From Mugil cephalus (lineage: Eukaryota > Chordata > Actinopteri > Mugiliformes > Mugilidae): DNA of 64,000 nucleotides. The translations under genes were made by a program, and so were the position numbers. Each line of letters opens with the position of its first letter. The first letter of the stretch is position 1. The notes beneath the pieces were generated by a model. The model did not search any database, was not told the origin of the DNA, and worked only from the letters and a program-made list of their open reading frames with translations. This document shows, in pieces, positions 10,891 through 22,500 of the stretch. The DNA is taken from the NCBI RefSeq assembly GCF_022458985.1, contig NC_061781.1, positions 16,895,001 through 16,959,000 on the forward strand, read 5' to 3'.

Positions 10891-11850
10891 AGTGTGCGGG
10901 ATTCTTTGTGACTATGGCTAGCCTGTCTCTGACCCTTTCAGGCATTGATGGATGTTTGTGAATATTTGAGATGCCTCTTGGAAAGCCCCTGGATGAAACA
11001 CAGAGAGACACGAGAGGAGCTAATACCACTCTTCTCTTCTCCGAACGCTGCGTGAATTGAATCAGTGTTTGAAGCACACGCACAGAGACAGAGATGGTTT
11101 TCTTATAGGGCATCTCTGCAGAACAGATTTGTCTGCACAAATGCTCGTCTTCAGCCGCTTCCTGAACATAGTGAGTGCAAATCTGTTCACACTTGCATTT
11201 ATTGGTGTGAACGTTTGCGTGAGATGCTGTGTGGGTATGACGTATGACACGGCGCATGAACTGTCTAGGAGCTATCGCGCGACAGATCAGTTAGACCGTC
11301 CCCAGAAATACCTTTTCCTCCCATTAATAGAAACATATATAGGCTTGTCACACTTATTCAAATTCTGTTTATGAATTTTGTCTGACAAATGTGCTTTGGA
11401 AAAAGACAAAGCAGCAGCCACCAGAGAACAGGGTTGGTGCTGCTGGTGTGGTTAAAGCTCTGTGGTTTCAGTTAAATGTTGATTAAAATGTCAATGCTAT
11501 AACTGCAATTATTCAGTGATCACCCACACGGAGTAATGATTGTGACAGCCCACACAAAGAACAGTTTGTAGGGACTAAAATAAAATAAAATAAAACATTC
11601 CCAGTGAATGCCTTGCAAAGAAAAGGTTTGTAAGAAAGGTTGTTCCTCAAATGGGGTCACTGTTGTTCCATCCACACACCGACAAAATGTGGCCGTGCTC
11701 ATCATGTGCTGTTCCGCGCCTATATGTGGTTACACACTGACTCAAAAGGCACTTAAACCAGTATCAGACACGACACCTAACTAGCTAGATAAAAGTTCAT
11801 ATAGGTTTGAGTTCTAGTGAATTTAGAGAAACCTTCTGTTGTTCTGCATG
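10300..11850. other. Gene-free stretch with CA/TG-rich DNA
   Basis: I see no supported gene. It holds a CA-rich segment (10620-10790), the TG microsatellite at 10845-10888 and an AAAAT run near 11578-11595. Long open frames on both strands here follow from the low complexity. Confidence 0.45.
10845..10888. repeat. (TG)n microsatellite
   Basis: About 20 TG units with one CA interruption. Confidence 0.95.
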
Positions 11851-11861
11851 TTTGATTTGAG

Positions 11862-12078
11862 TTGTTCCTAAACCGTTTTTGTGTGTGTGCCTGTGTCAGG
11901 CTGTGTCATCGCTATGGGGTGGGAGTGTCTGGCCTGGTCTAGGTGGGTGGTACAAGTCTAAGTAACATCCACTTCCACAATACCAGGTCCAAAAGCTTAG
12001 TGGTACATTGTGTTGTCACAAGATGTTATTTACTTCTCCTGTCAGTGATTTTAATGTTGTGGCTGATCAGTGTTTCTT
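11862..12078. mobile_element. Tc1-like transposon remnant (3' end), copy 1
   Basis: It ends in a block at about 12034-12075 reading TCAGTGATTTTAATGTTG then TGGCTGATCAG, typical of the terminal region of a common fish Tc1-like family. The segment from GTTGTTCCTAAACCG onward runs parallel to 32305-32630. No open transposase frame survives. Confidence 0.45.
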
Positions 12079-12079
12079 A

Positions 12080-13582
12080 TGTAGCTTTACTCAATCACGG
12101 CGAGTGACGGCGATCACCCTCAGACCGACCAAGCGAGCACAAGCTGATGCAGGCCAGAACGGCCCCACACCCACCACACCCTCTCATCCAGCCCCATATA
12201 CGTCAATGACAACATCATGGCCATTTATCTTTTTTTTGGTTTTAGTTTTTTTTTTTTTTTAACCATTTAATGAATTATATCCTGAAAACAGTTCTCTACT
12301 GATTCAACATTGCATTTTTGTAGTATTGTTGACTTGCACAAAAGGTTTAAAAGCCATGAAACAGACCTTAAGATCTTTTGTTTTGCCACTTCCACTACCC
12401 AAATGATTGCTGGCAGTTTGGCAAGACATTGCTCCTTTAAGTATTAACATGTTGTGTCTTATACTGTTTCAAAGTAGGGTCGGTTGGCAACAAACAAGGC
12501 TGAATAACTGTCGAGCAGTTAGTTATTTCACTAAAATGCTTGCCTCTGCTCACAAGTGAAGCTATGTCAGGCAACTCCCAATGGGCACCACAAAAAGAAT
12601 ATAATCTCTCCTCCTCATTTCACACTGTTTCCTGCACGGCAAGGAAACAAGGAGGCAAACAAAGGTCACTGAATGAGCGAGACAATATGGAAAAATACAG
12701 AATATCCGCCAGTTGTGATGAGCACAAGGTCATATACAGCAAGTACATAATGCCAACTTCAGCAAACAAAAAGTAAATATGTTCTTTTCCATGTTTTTTT
12801 ATGACTTGTTATTTAACATCAATGCAAATGGAAACACAGGAGCACACACACTAATGCAAAATACCTCAGGTTTTCTAATAATCGCAGCATCTGTTTAAAT
12901 AGGTAGATCTTTGCAAAGGAGATGAAGTTATTTATCACTCTTGGCTTGCAGCGGACAGGAAAACCATTCAACCTCTAGTTTCTATTCAGAATTCAGTGCA
13001 CCGCTGCATTCAATGCCTCAGACTGTCCCTCTTAATCACTCTTTAATTACTCCTCGATGGAGCATGCACACCAGTGGTAGCGTGTAATCCTGTAATACTG
13101 AAAATCACAGGAACCTGCTGAACATGAATCTTTCAGGACGTAACGCAAAAAAAAAAAAAAAAAAAAAAAAACGTCATTCGGTAGAGGATTTCTATGGATG
13201 TGCTGCTGGAGCTGCTGAAGGACACAGCTGCTGTAAATGAACATGTTGGACCTTGAATTGCTGTCTGGATCAATGATGTTCCAGCTATTCAAAGTGGAAG
13301 TAGGACAACATTTACAAGCAGAAACATGAATGGCCTGTGACTGATAACTACAACCATAAATCCTATCCGCTTAACATTTAGTGAGCCTATATAGCCAAGA
13401 ACTACAATCCTAATCACCTTGTGTACACGAAAATACTCGCATAAAATGGCCTTGTACAGTACACTGTTTGTACAAGCAAATAGAGACATTGCAATCCATG
13501 TTTAAATGTGTCAGCGCCCCTAGTGGTCATAGCAAGTATAGCATAGCAGTTTTACCAGGTGACCAATAGAGGGATGAAGTTC
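12080..13582. other. Gene-free stretch
   Basis: No supported gene. It contains T-tracts (12228-12260) and an A27 tract (13148-13172). Open frames here lack splice context and recognisable domains. Confidence 0.45.
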
Positions 13583-13590
13583 CTGTAAGG

Positions 13591-14659
13591 CAGGCATGTC
13601 AAACATACGGCCCGCGGACCGGACCCGGCCCGTTGGGTCATTTAATCCGGCCCGGCATAAATTTCTGAGTATGTCAAAAAAAGAAGCGAGTCTCTAGCTA
13701 ATTTCTATTAAAAGTTGTGATTTTTTAAAATAAATACAAACCAAATGCTCCCTCCGGCCGCTAGAGGGCAGTAAATGTGTAAAAGCGCTCACGTCAAGCA
13801 TGCGGCACTGACACGAGTTAGTCACAGGAAATAAACATTCGCAACGTGATGTGTCCAAGTAAAAATAAACCGGCAATCTTGCTTCACCATTCACCACTAC
13901 TAAACAAGTTATCGGTCAACACACCCTTCCCAAAATGGCACTGTCAAAAAAAAAGAAGAGTGGACACGGAGTGCAGAGTTTTCCAGGAGAAATGGACCGA
14001 GAAATATTTATTCACAGAACTGAATGCAAAACCAGTGTGCTTGGTATGTAATCAGCAAGTTGCAGTGTTCAAAGAGTTTAATATTCGGCGCCACTCATCA
14101 TAAAGACAAGTATGTCATATTAAAGACAATTAATATTGTGCAGTATATTCTCAGCCTCAGTAGGCCCAGCCTAGTAGTTTGATCTGATGTAGTCTAATCC
14201 TATTGCCCATGCACTGCTATAACTTTTTTATTTATTTATTTATTTTATTTTATTTTGTATTTCTTTTTTCATTTATTTCAAAGCAGTATGACAATTAAGG
14301 CGAAAATATTTTTTTTATAGCTCCCACTTGAGTTTGTTTAGTGTGGTGAGTTGGTTCAGGTGTAAAACTGCATTCACTCAACTGTTAAAATAAACCAGTT
14401 GTTAACACATTCACGGCCAAACATGAAAAACATTTTTTTTCCCATTGGTTTTGAATAAATGTGTTGTGCTTAGAAAAGATCCCTTGTTATCCGTGATTAT
14501 AATATGTAGGGTAGGCTACAAATGTAGGCTGAATGATAAAGCATAGTACTGAAAAACAAAGCTAAATATTTGGAGTTGACTTTCTTTTGCTGATCCGGCC
14601 CATCTGAGAACAGAAAGTCTGGATCCGGCCCCAGAGCCAAACTGAGTTTGACATGCCTG
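13591..14659 (+). mobile_element. hAT-superfamily DNA transposon, internally deleted, 1,069 bp
   Basis: Termini are CAGGCATGTCAAAC at the left and its inverted match ending CATGCCTG at the right. Both ends are rich in CCGG/GGCCC. A perfect 8-bp target-site duplication, CTGTAAGG, flanks it at 13583-13590 and 14660-14667. Eight-base duplications and CAGG termini are hallmarks of hAT (Charlie-like) elements. Inside is only a BED-finger-like N-terminus of a transposase; the catalytic domain is missing, so it is non-autonomous. Confidence 0.9.
13935..14104 (+). pseudogene. Transposase N-terminal remnant (BED zinc-finger, GTF2IRD2/ZBED-like)
   Basis: ATG at 13935 begins MALSKK. The frame then needs a shift at an A8 run (about 13947-13954), where one extra A breaks it. 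The downstream frame (to 14102) encodes a conserved segment with FQEKWTEKYLF, a CLVC zinc-finger pair and FNIRRH, as in hAT-derived transposases and their domesticated relatives. It stops at TAA just after the first zinc-finger histidine, where codons appear to be lost before CATAAAGACAAG. It is not functional. Confidence 0.75.
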
Positions 14660-14667
14660 CTGTAAGG

Positions 14668-16140
14668 CCTTGGGGGGATGGATGGATGGGTTGACAAAAC
14701 TTTGAATTTTAACCATCTTCGACCATTTGTGATTTTCATGTCATGCTGATGCTGTGACTTTCCCATAACCATGGCTGTATCTTTATCTCTGTAACCAATA
14801 TAACAAATGACTGCACTTATAAATAACAATCTCTTATCATGTTTATGTATCTGTAACCAAAGATGATGATCTATTTTAAACTTCACTCAAAACATTTTCT
14901 TCATCCTCATGTACGACGGAGGTATTTTTTGATGATGTGCTCACATAAGACACAAGAATGCACTACTGTTAATAATAACTTGTGTTTTTTTTACTACAGT
15001 GAATGTGAGAAATGTGTAATTCAGAAAAAAGAAAGTTGTAAAGAGTATGACCAAGTCAAAAAAACAGTAAAATGTAATTAGTTGCGCAGCATGGCAAACA
15101 GATGTGTTTTACATATAGACCTGTTCATTGAATAATAATTATCAATGAATGACTTCTAAGAAATTTTTACAAGCTCCATTATGAAAATCTAAACATTCAA
15201 GTGTGATTTGTTGCTGTTCATTCACATCAATTGTCACATGAAGTAAAAAAACAAAAAAAAACAACTAAACAATAAAAAACACATGCGCATATACAGAAAT
15301 AAATCGGTATGCAGATAAACAACATAGAGTACAATACATCATCATCACTTTAAATACAGACATACAGACCTTACAACTATACTATATTTACAGATGTGAA
15401 TGTGGCAGAAATAAGTGTGAATATTTTGTGACAGAGGCTAAAAAAAAACAGAAATAGATGGATAAGGTATGCATCATTGTACACAGTCAGACGTAAGAAT
15501 GAAGGCAGAATAAATAGAGACGGTTGTGCATCATATGTTGACATCATCCTGAAAAAGCAGAACAGAAGTCACATTTTAAATATAGCAGATCTGCTGAAGT
15601 GCGCGTTGGTGCATGTTTTGGGTTTAGGCTCAATCCAGCTCTCATTAACTCTATTTTCAACAGCAGCAAGTATCAATTTACAGTAAATCAGTGATCAGAC
15701 TGACTTACTTCACAAAAGCTAAACGTCTGGAGATTGTTCTCAGTAGGTACCGGACATACTTTTCACGTGTCTCCATTTTCAGATGTTGTGAAAAAAAAGC
15801 AAAACGATTTGAGCTTGTATAATGGTGCGCATGTCTATCAGTGTGTTGTTGGATATATTGGCCCTCGGGGTCCAGAAATGAACTGATACAGCTTTAAGTA
15901 ATTGATGAAAGCATTTCAGTAGGACACAGATGATTCACAATCCAGTGGGATTTACATTAATACCCATAGAACCAAGGCGGACTGCACTGATTTACGCACA
16001 CAAAGTAATCGCATGAATTCCCTTTTCTTTTCTTTTTTTTCTTTTTTTTTTAATAAGGACAAAGATACACAATGAAATACACTCAAACGCACACAAGCAC
16101 ACACATCCCCTGGTTCCTCCCCCTCCTCTACTCCTCTGTT
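14668..16140. other. Intergenic stretch upstream of fstl1
   Basis: No gene supported. AT-rich with scattered A-runs. It holds a CT-rich tract near 16021-16054, just upstream of the fstl1 promoter. Confidence 0.45.
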
Positions 16141-16144
16141 AATG

Positions 16145-16444
16145 TCCTCGGAGGACTCCAGACATTTTCATTGGCCGCGGCGTGGAGAGAGGAGGAGGAG
16201 AGACTGACGGACGGGCAGGAATTCCTCAGCGCTCCTCAAATTTCTTGAAATCACGGACCTTCTGCCCGACCGTGTCCTTCTCCGAGCCGCCTTGACAAAA
16301 TGGTAATGCAGTCAACAGAAATCGGGAATTCTTTTCTCCCACACACACAAGTTTTATTGTCCCGCGGAACTGCTGCGAAAACGGGCTCGTCGCTCGCTTC
16401 TCGCTTGTTAATTCTTTCCACTTTTTCTCTTCCTCCACGTCCAG
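16145..16444 (+). promoter_or_regulatory. fstl1: fstl1 promoter and 5' UTR region
   Basis: GC-richer sequence with an inverted CCAAT box (ATTGG at 16170-16174), GGAGGAGGAG purine runs and several CpGs lies 150-300 bases before the fstl1 start. The sequence just before the ATG (CCTCCACGTCCAG) could be a splice acceptor, so part of this may be intron. The transcription start is not determinable by eye. An out-of-frame ATG at 16300 would matter if transcription begins upstream of it. Confidence 0.45.
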
Positions 16445-16501
16445 ATGTTGCGAAGTGTCGCCGTTCTCCTGGTCCTGGCCGTGGCTCTCTCCAAGGCAGA
16501 G
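16445..16501 (+). CDS. fstl1: fstl1 exon encoding the signal peptide
   Basis: ATG TTG CGA opens a 19-codon leader ending in KAE at a GAG|GTAAGT donor in phase 0. The next exon starts with GAG CTG, matching the mature N-terminus of the family. This exon is shorter than most gene finders accept. Confidence 0.92.
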
Positions 16502-19500
16502 GTAAGTCTTGACAATTTGAACTTAAAATTAATTGTTTAGTCGGAGATCGGGATTGGCAGCAAATGTTTTTTTTTTTTTTTTTTTTTTTTTTTCGTCCAC
16601 ACCAAATCACTTTGAGGCCGTTGCGCGTCCAAAACTGTGCCTTCTGGGGTGACGCACAGCAGCAGGCTTTTGTTCACAAAGCTACACCAACTTGAACACA
16701 TCTGGAAAAGGTCGGGGTGTAGACTATAATCTGAGACACAGCGTTGCCGGGGTGAAAATGAGCTGTGTGGGCACAGATGGGTTTTAGGAGACGGACGATG
16801 TCTTGTTAGGCTATAGAAACATATTCATCTTCTAAAGGAGAGCCAATTACACCATTAATGTCTGCACTCCGCACAATTATGAGCTTCATTATGGAGCCAA
16901 CCTAAGTGCAACAGAAATTGCCTCTGGGATAATGTCTCCCACTATAGGGACATTTTCATCCAACCCTAGAAAAGACTGTGGTATTTTTTTTTTTTTTTTG
17001 TCTTGTCTCAACTGAAACATTTTCCCCTTTTGCTGGATGGACCGCACACACACTCCTCCTAGTTGTTTGTGGAGTTGTGAAGTTAACAGCCCGGCTAAAG
17101 CTGCCATTAGAGGAGGAGAGTGACAGAGAGCTGTGAAAAGGAAACAAAGGTGGGCTCCCGTTTGTGTACATCTCACCAAGCCCTGCTCTCTCTGAGGGTT
17201 TGATGGCCCCCTCTTCATCAGTATTGTAGGATGCTTTGGTGCGGGACGCTCTGCCGACTGGCAGCTGCTCTAATGGCACATAAACACGGCGTTTGGGTGG
17301 CCGCCCTGGGGACAGCATGTGTGTTTGTCTGTGTAGGGGTGGTGAGTGTGCCCACGGCTTGTGAGAATGCTCACCTCATGGGTCTCGCACTGCGGCGCTA
17401 AGTAGCCCGGCCTCTGAGTAAACACAGGGGTAATGTGCTGTTAGATTAGCTGCCCTGATGGTACACGGGGAGTCAAGCGGCAGTAAAGCTAAGGCATTTT
17501 CACGGTATCTCAAACAGATGTTGTTTGAATACAACTTATCGTGGATTTAAATTATTAGTCTGACATTTTACAAAATTTGCTGTGTTGCCAGGCGTTACAT
17601 GAGAAGGTTGGCAACACAAACTACGAAGTCGTGTCCTGCACAAAGGCTGGAAAACAGGGGGGAAGCGGCCAGCTCGGCTCTGTCGAAGGGCAACAAAAAT
17701 CCAGCTGCCTCCACCTCTAAAGCCTTAGCAAGACTTCCTGGAATTTCAGCTGGTCGCCCGGCAACTGGTCCCAGGCCAAAAAATGGCTAATCCCTCATAA
17801 AGTCTTGAATAGTCCAACCCCAACCTCCAGCTTTGTGCCAAGCCAAGCTAAGCTAAGCTAAGCTAACCAGCTGTAGCTTTATAATGATCACACAGACATG
17901 ACAGCTGAATCTGTCTTCTCATTAACTCTTCCTAATTAAGTGTTGCCCCAAAACTCCCCTTGAAGGAATACAAACACTCATACCAGGTGGCGCTCGGTGA
18001 CCTCGGTGGACACAGCTGTTGAACACCTGGGCTGTGTGCTGACTCCACTGTTGACCTGAGCAGCAATTACGGGAGGTAGAGGTAAACATGAGAGGGGCCG
18101 TAGCCCGACTGGAGTCTAGATTTTTCAGTGGTAGGTGCAGCCATTGTTTGCTGCCTGCTCTGACTTTATGGCTCTGTGCAGACGGCCATTAGTGTCTCAT
18201 CTGCAACAGCATTGCTCACAGCCTGACATGCGGCCCCTTCCACTGCTGTCCGTGTCTTTGCCTGCTGGCTGCTTAATGTGCCATTGTATGGCATCTTTAT
18301 TGAATCCATGGTCGTGATGTGTGAGGTATGACCTGGTGGGGAAGAGAGCACACAGCAGACTGTGTACCCAGGAAGTTCTGCAGAGCAGCATTAGAAAGGC
18401 CTCCATTCTCCGAAGATAATTAACTTCACAATATATGGCCTGTTGACTGACCGTGAGAAGGGCCTGAACTCGCATACCAGTGTGAAACCGATGAGTTTAT
18501 ATACCGTGTGTGCGCTTGCATTACGTTGAGAAGATTCCGCTTTAAATTTCCCGTCCGCACAAGCGCAAAACGATCTGGAACGACTGATGAAAAACAGGAT
18601 TCGCCGTGTGAGGACCAATGTTTGTTATTTGCCCGCGTGAGTGCACGCTATTAAAATCCGGACACTAACTCATGATTTATTATGAAGGCGATGCCCGCGC
18701 GTTTCCTGGGGTGACAAATTGCTGTGTTTGAAGATAAGCCGCTCAGAAACTTAGCAGCGGCGGGGAGGCTGGGGTCGAGACCCGGGGAGAAATCTCTGTG
18801 GGTGTCTGCAGGGCTGGGGACGAGATACGCATCTTCGCGAATACCCAAACACACCGCCAGCTTGATATGCAAAGGAGGTCGGATGCAGGCATTATGAAAG
18901 TCACAAGGGTTTGCAACCTCGGGGGGGACACGCGTGCACATCTTTGCACATAAACGCACGGAGGAAGGAGCCTTCCTGTTTTTATGACATGCGGTGTTTG
19001 TTTATTATCCTGCATCGTGACTGGGTGGAATGACACGGTGGTTAATTCAGTTATTGGACCTCTAGATTTAGAAGGATGGAAGAAAACAGATTTCAGCAGG
19101 AAGCGAGCCAGCAGGGCAACAAGACAAGCTCTCCTCCAGCCCAACAGCCGAGAGGATAAATAAGACAAAGTCACAGAAGAAACCGACTCGCTGTGTTGTG
19201 GCCCTGGACCTGCAGCAGGCCCTGATTGAGCGACGGCCTCTCAGGCGCCCCGCCATGTAGCCATGTTGATACTTGTTCTTTCCCATTCAAGGTGGGCTAA
19301 AAATATCTGCCCAGGTGGAGGGAACATGAGCATGAGGGGACGCTGTGTCCTCTGTCGGTGTCAGCCTGCTCTAATTACTGGAGCTCAACATCCAGTCATG
19401 GATCCTGTGCAGGGGACTGTGGAGGGCGGCGAGATAGAGTGATGTAAAACAGAGAGGAGACGGAGCCACAGTCATGCAATTATAGCAGGGGAGATTGGGG

Positions 19501-22500
19501 GGTGAGGTAAGACTTGGCTGCGTAGTGAGGGGGTAGGGTAGAAGAAAGAGCGGGTGTGTTGTGTTTCATGTCCCCGTAGTGTGTTCTCTTCACTCTTGGC
19601 TTGGCTTAAAAGGGATCCTCATTTAGCCTACCAGCTGTACTGGTGTCTTATCATTACCAGCGCTCTGCACTCAAAGGCACTACACACATGAATTAACGCG
19701 CACTCAAATGACAAAGAGCGGCGCTAAGGTTTTACTCACAGGGTTTGTAGAAAGAGATGAGAAAGAGATAAACAATATGTAGCGTATGGACTTACTCATA
19801 CGTACCAGAAGTCAAATATGTGTATAAGTTTAGTCAGCGATACATCCTGAAACCCCCTTTTGTTTCTTCTACACCCATGTACAACGTACACCGAACGTCT
19901 TTTACATTCAAGCCAAACAAGTCCTCATAAAGAAGGTTAAGCTAATCAGCAACAGGGAATTATTATTGTAGTTATTGATAATGTTATTTTTGTATATTTT
20001 AGTTAATTAGGTCTGTGGTGACCTTCCTGCCCTGGTGCCTTACATCTCACATCAACAAGTAAAGTTTGTCAATTGGAGCTCTGCACACGAATTGTGTTTG
20101 AGTAAATGCTACATTCAATATGTCGGTGGAAAGCTCATTTTCTTCAGATTTCATTGATATTAGCCGTTATTGGGTTTAACCAACACAGCCGACACAACCA
20201 ACACATTTTGTCGTGAATCTGGAGTGTCACCTTTCAGGGGAAGCCCAAAATTATGATTGTGCGTTGAAGCGTTCAAAGGTCCTTTTGTAGTCTCCAAGTG
20301 GCACAGTTTGGAAACATCTGGCTATACGCTTAGAAAAAAAAGAAACTCAGTCATTTTTGTATGCAATTTGAAATGAAAGTAGGCAAGACTTTATGCTATG
20401 TGTTATCCAGATGAGATCCGTCCTCACTTTCCTCTGAAGGCATCAGATAGGAAAAAAGAATATTCAGGCGAACCCAACGACTTCTTATTTTTAACTGTGT
20501 ACCATCAAGAACAACACCACGTAGACTGATTCTGATAGAAACTTCAGTCTTGGCTTTCAAAAGAGACCAAGACCATGCATGAGCTGACACTGTCCATGAC
20601 CAGCATTCACTTTGCTTTATCCTAAATAGGTGCTTTTCTACAAAAAGGCCTGAATACTCTAAGGGGTTAATGTAACCGTGGTTCTATGAATTCACCACAT
20701 CTAGCTGTCGGGGAGAATAAAATGAAAGCAGAGAAGTGTCCAAGAAAAGTTTGGGACATTCCAGATAAAGAAGAAAGTCAGACGATGATTCAACGAGAGG
20801 TCTGAAAGAAGAGGAGGGAGTGAAGGAGTTCAAGCTGTAGGCACGTTGTACATAATTGTGTTTGAGTAGTTTCTCTGCAAAGAGGAGGAGAAAAGAGTTC
20901 TGCAGTGTAGCGTTAACCTCACAGTGTAAAATTTTTTTGGTCTTTACCGTTTTTACTGGGACGTGTTAAAAAATAGTTTGAAGTCCGTGTGAAGATAAAT
21001 AGTCAAAAAAATAAATAAATAAATAGTCTCCGTACATTCAGAGTTCGTCCTCCGTTCATTGGTCCATGTAGACAAAAGCATCTGGGGATCAATTCCTGTA
21101 TCTGCAGTGTTGTTTGCTTGGTGAAAAGAGGTCGCTGTAGGATGAATGATTATCCATCTGGGATTGTTCTCTTCCACCATTGATCAGAAAACCAAAAAAA
21201 AAAAAAAATAAAACGAAAACGACTCATGTGAACAGTTTGAAACTCGTACACGATTTGTCCAAGAAACATTATTTTCTTGTGAAATCCTGCAAGAAAAAGT
21301 GGGTTCCAGTTACCATTCTCTGAGCTCTGTACTCTGTGTTTGTGTTGATTTATGCAGCCACCAAAGCTGACAAGAAACTATTTTGCATTTCAAGGTAAAA
21401 TGACATAAAAAATGTTCTTGCCCCAGTCTTGGTATTGTGAGCATTTGCTTTCTGCTGCTTTCTGTGTAACGCCGAACTGAACATAATGAAACGTATGCTG
21501 TGCGAGGGAGCGGTGGACATTCTCCTGGTTCCAAACAATCAGCTCAGAGACTAATCTGCAGCTTGAATGACAAGAGAAGTAATCACAGTTCGCAGTGTTT
21601 TTCTTTTTCAATTTAAAAGATCGGGGTCAGATTAGTTTCATATTCTCTGAAAAACAGCATTTGTGTAAAGACCGATTGTGATGCGTAACTGCATGGGTCA
21701 TATTTCAAATGTAAGGTTTTGTGTAATAGAGTTCTAACAGGGGCCAGACTCAATTTACTAAACACCTTTTTGAACATATGCTGTTGAGTGAAGATTGACG
21801 GACGAGTGATTGAGGGATTTTTGTGTGCAAGTGACTGAATGTGAAACAACCATGACTGTCCTGCACGAAGAAGCAAATAAAGTGATAAATTACCATGAAA
21901 TTATCATTTGACAGCACCAAGTTCTTCAATCAACACTGAATGCATGTAGCGTTCGCGGAGCCCCGTGCACATGCAAAGCGAATCCGCTCGCTCACCAGTG
22001 GACGTTCCAGGCTGTGGTTGCCTTGGTAACGTTCTTGTATATTTACCACCGCGAATGCTTCAAAGGGAATCGAGCGGAACATACAAATGTTGCTAGACAC
22101 GAGTGGCTCCTCTTGGCCATCACCGCTCCATTTGTCTGAAGAGACAAAAGCCCCCCACCCCCCGAGACCGTGGTGGTTGTAGGTTGATTCGATGACGAGA
22201 ACCAAAGTCGTGGATGGTGTTTCCTGCGGTAAACGTGCTTGTCTGTAACTTGAAGTGATTTAACCTCATCGCCACAGTTTGTTGTATTTCTTCACTCTTC
22301 TGTGGTCTCTTGGGTTCCTGTGTACGTGTCCTTTAACATAATGTGAGAAAAAAACTAAGACAAAACAAACAAAGAAACAAACAAAAAAAAAAAAATGGCT
22401 ATAGTAATTTTTCCTAAATTGTCATGATTTTGAGATTTCTAACCTTCTGAGAGCGGCGTGGGGACATTGCATACAAGCACGCCCAGTTAGATGGGGTAGA

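Noticed and set aside
10700-11257. 185-codon minus-strand open frame
   Set aside because: It spans the TG microsatellite, giving a His-Thr run, and shows no recognisable domain.
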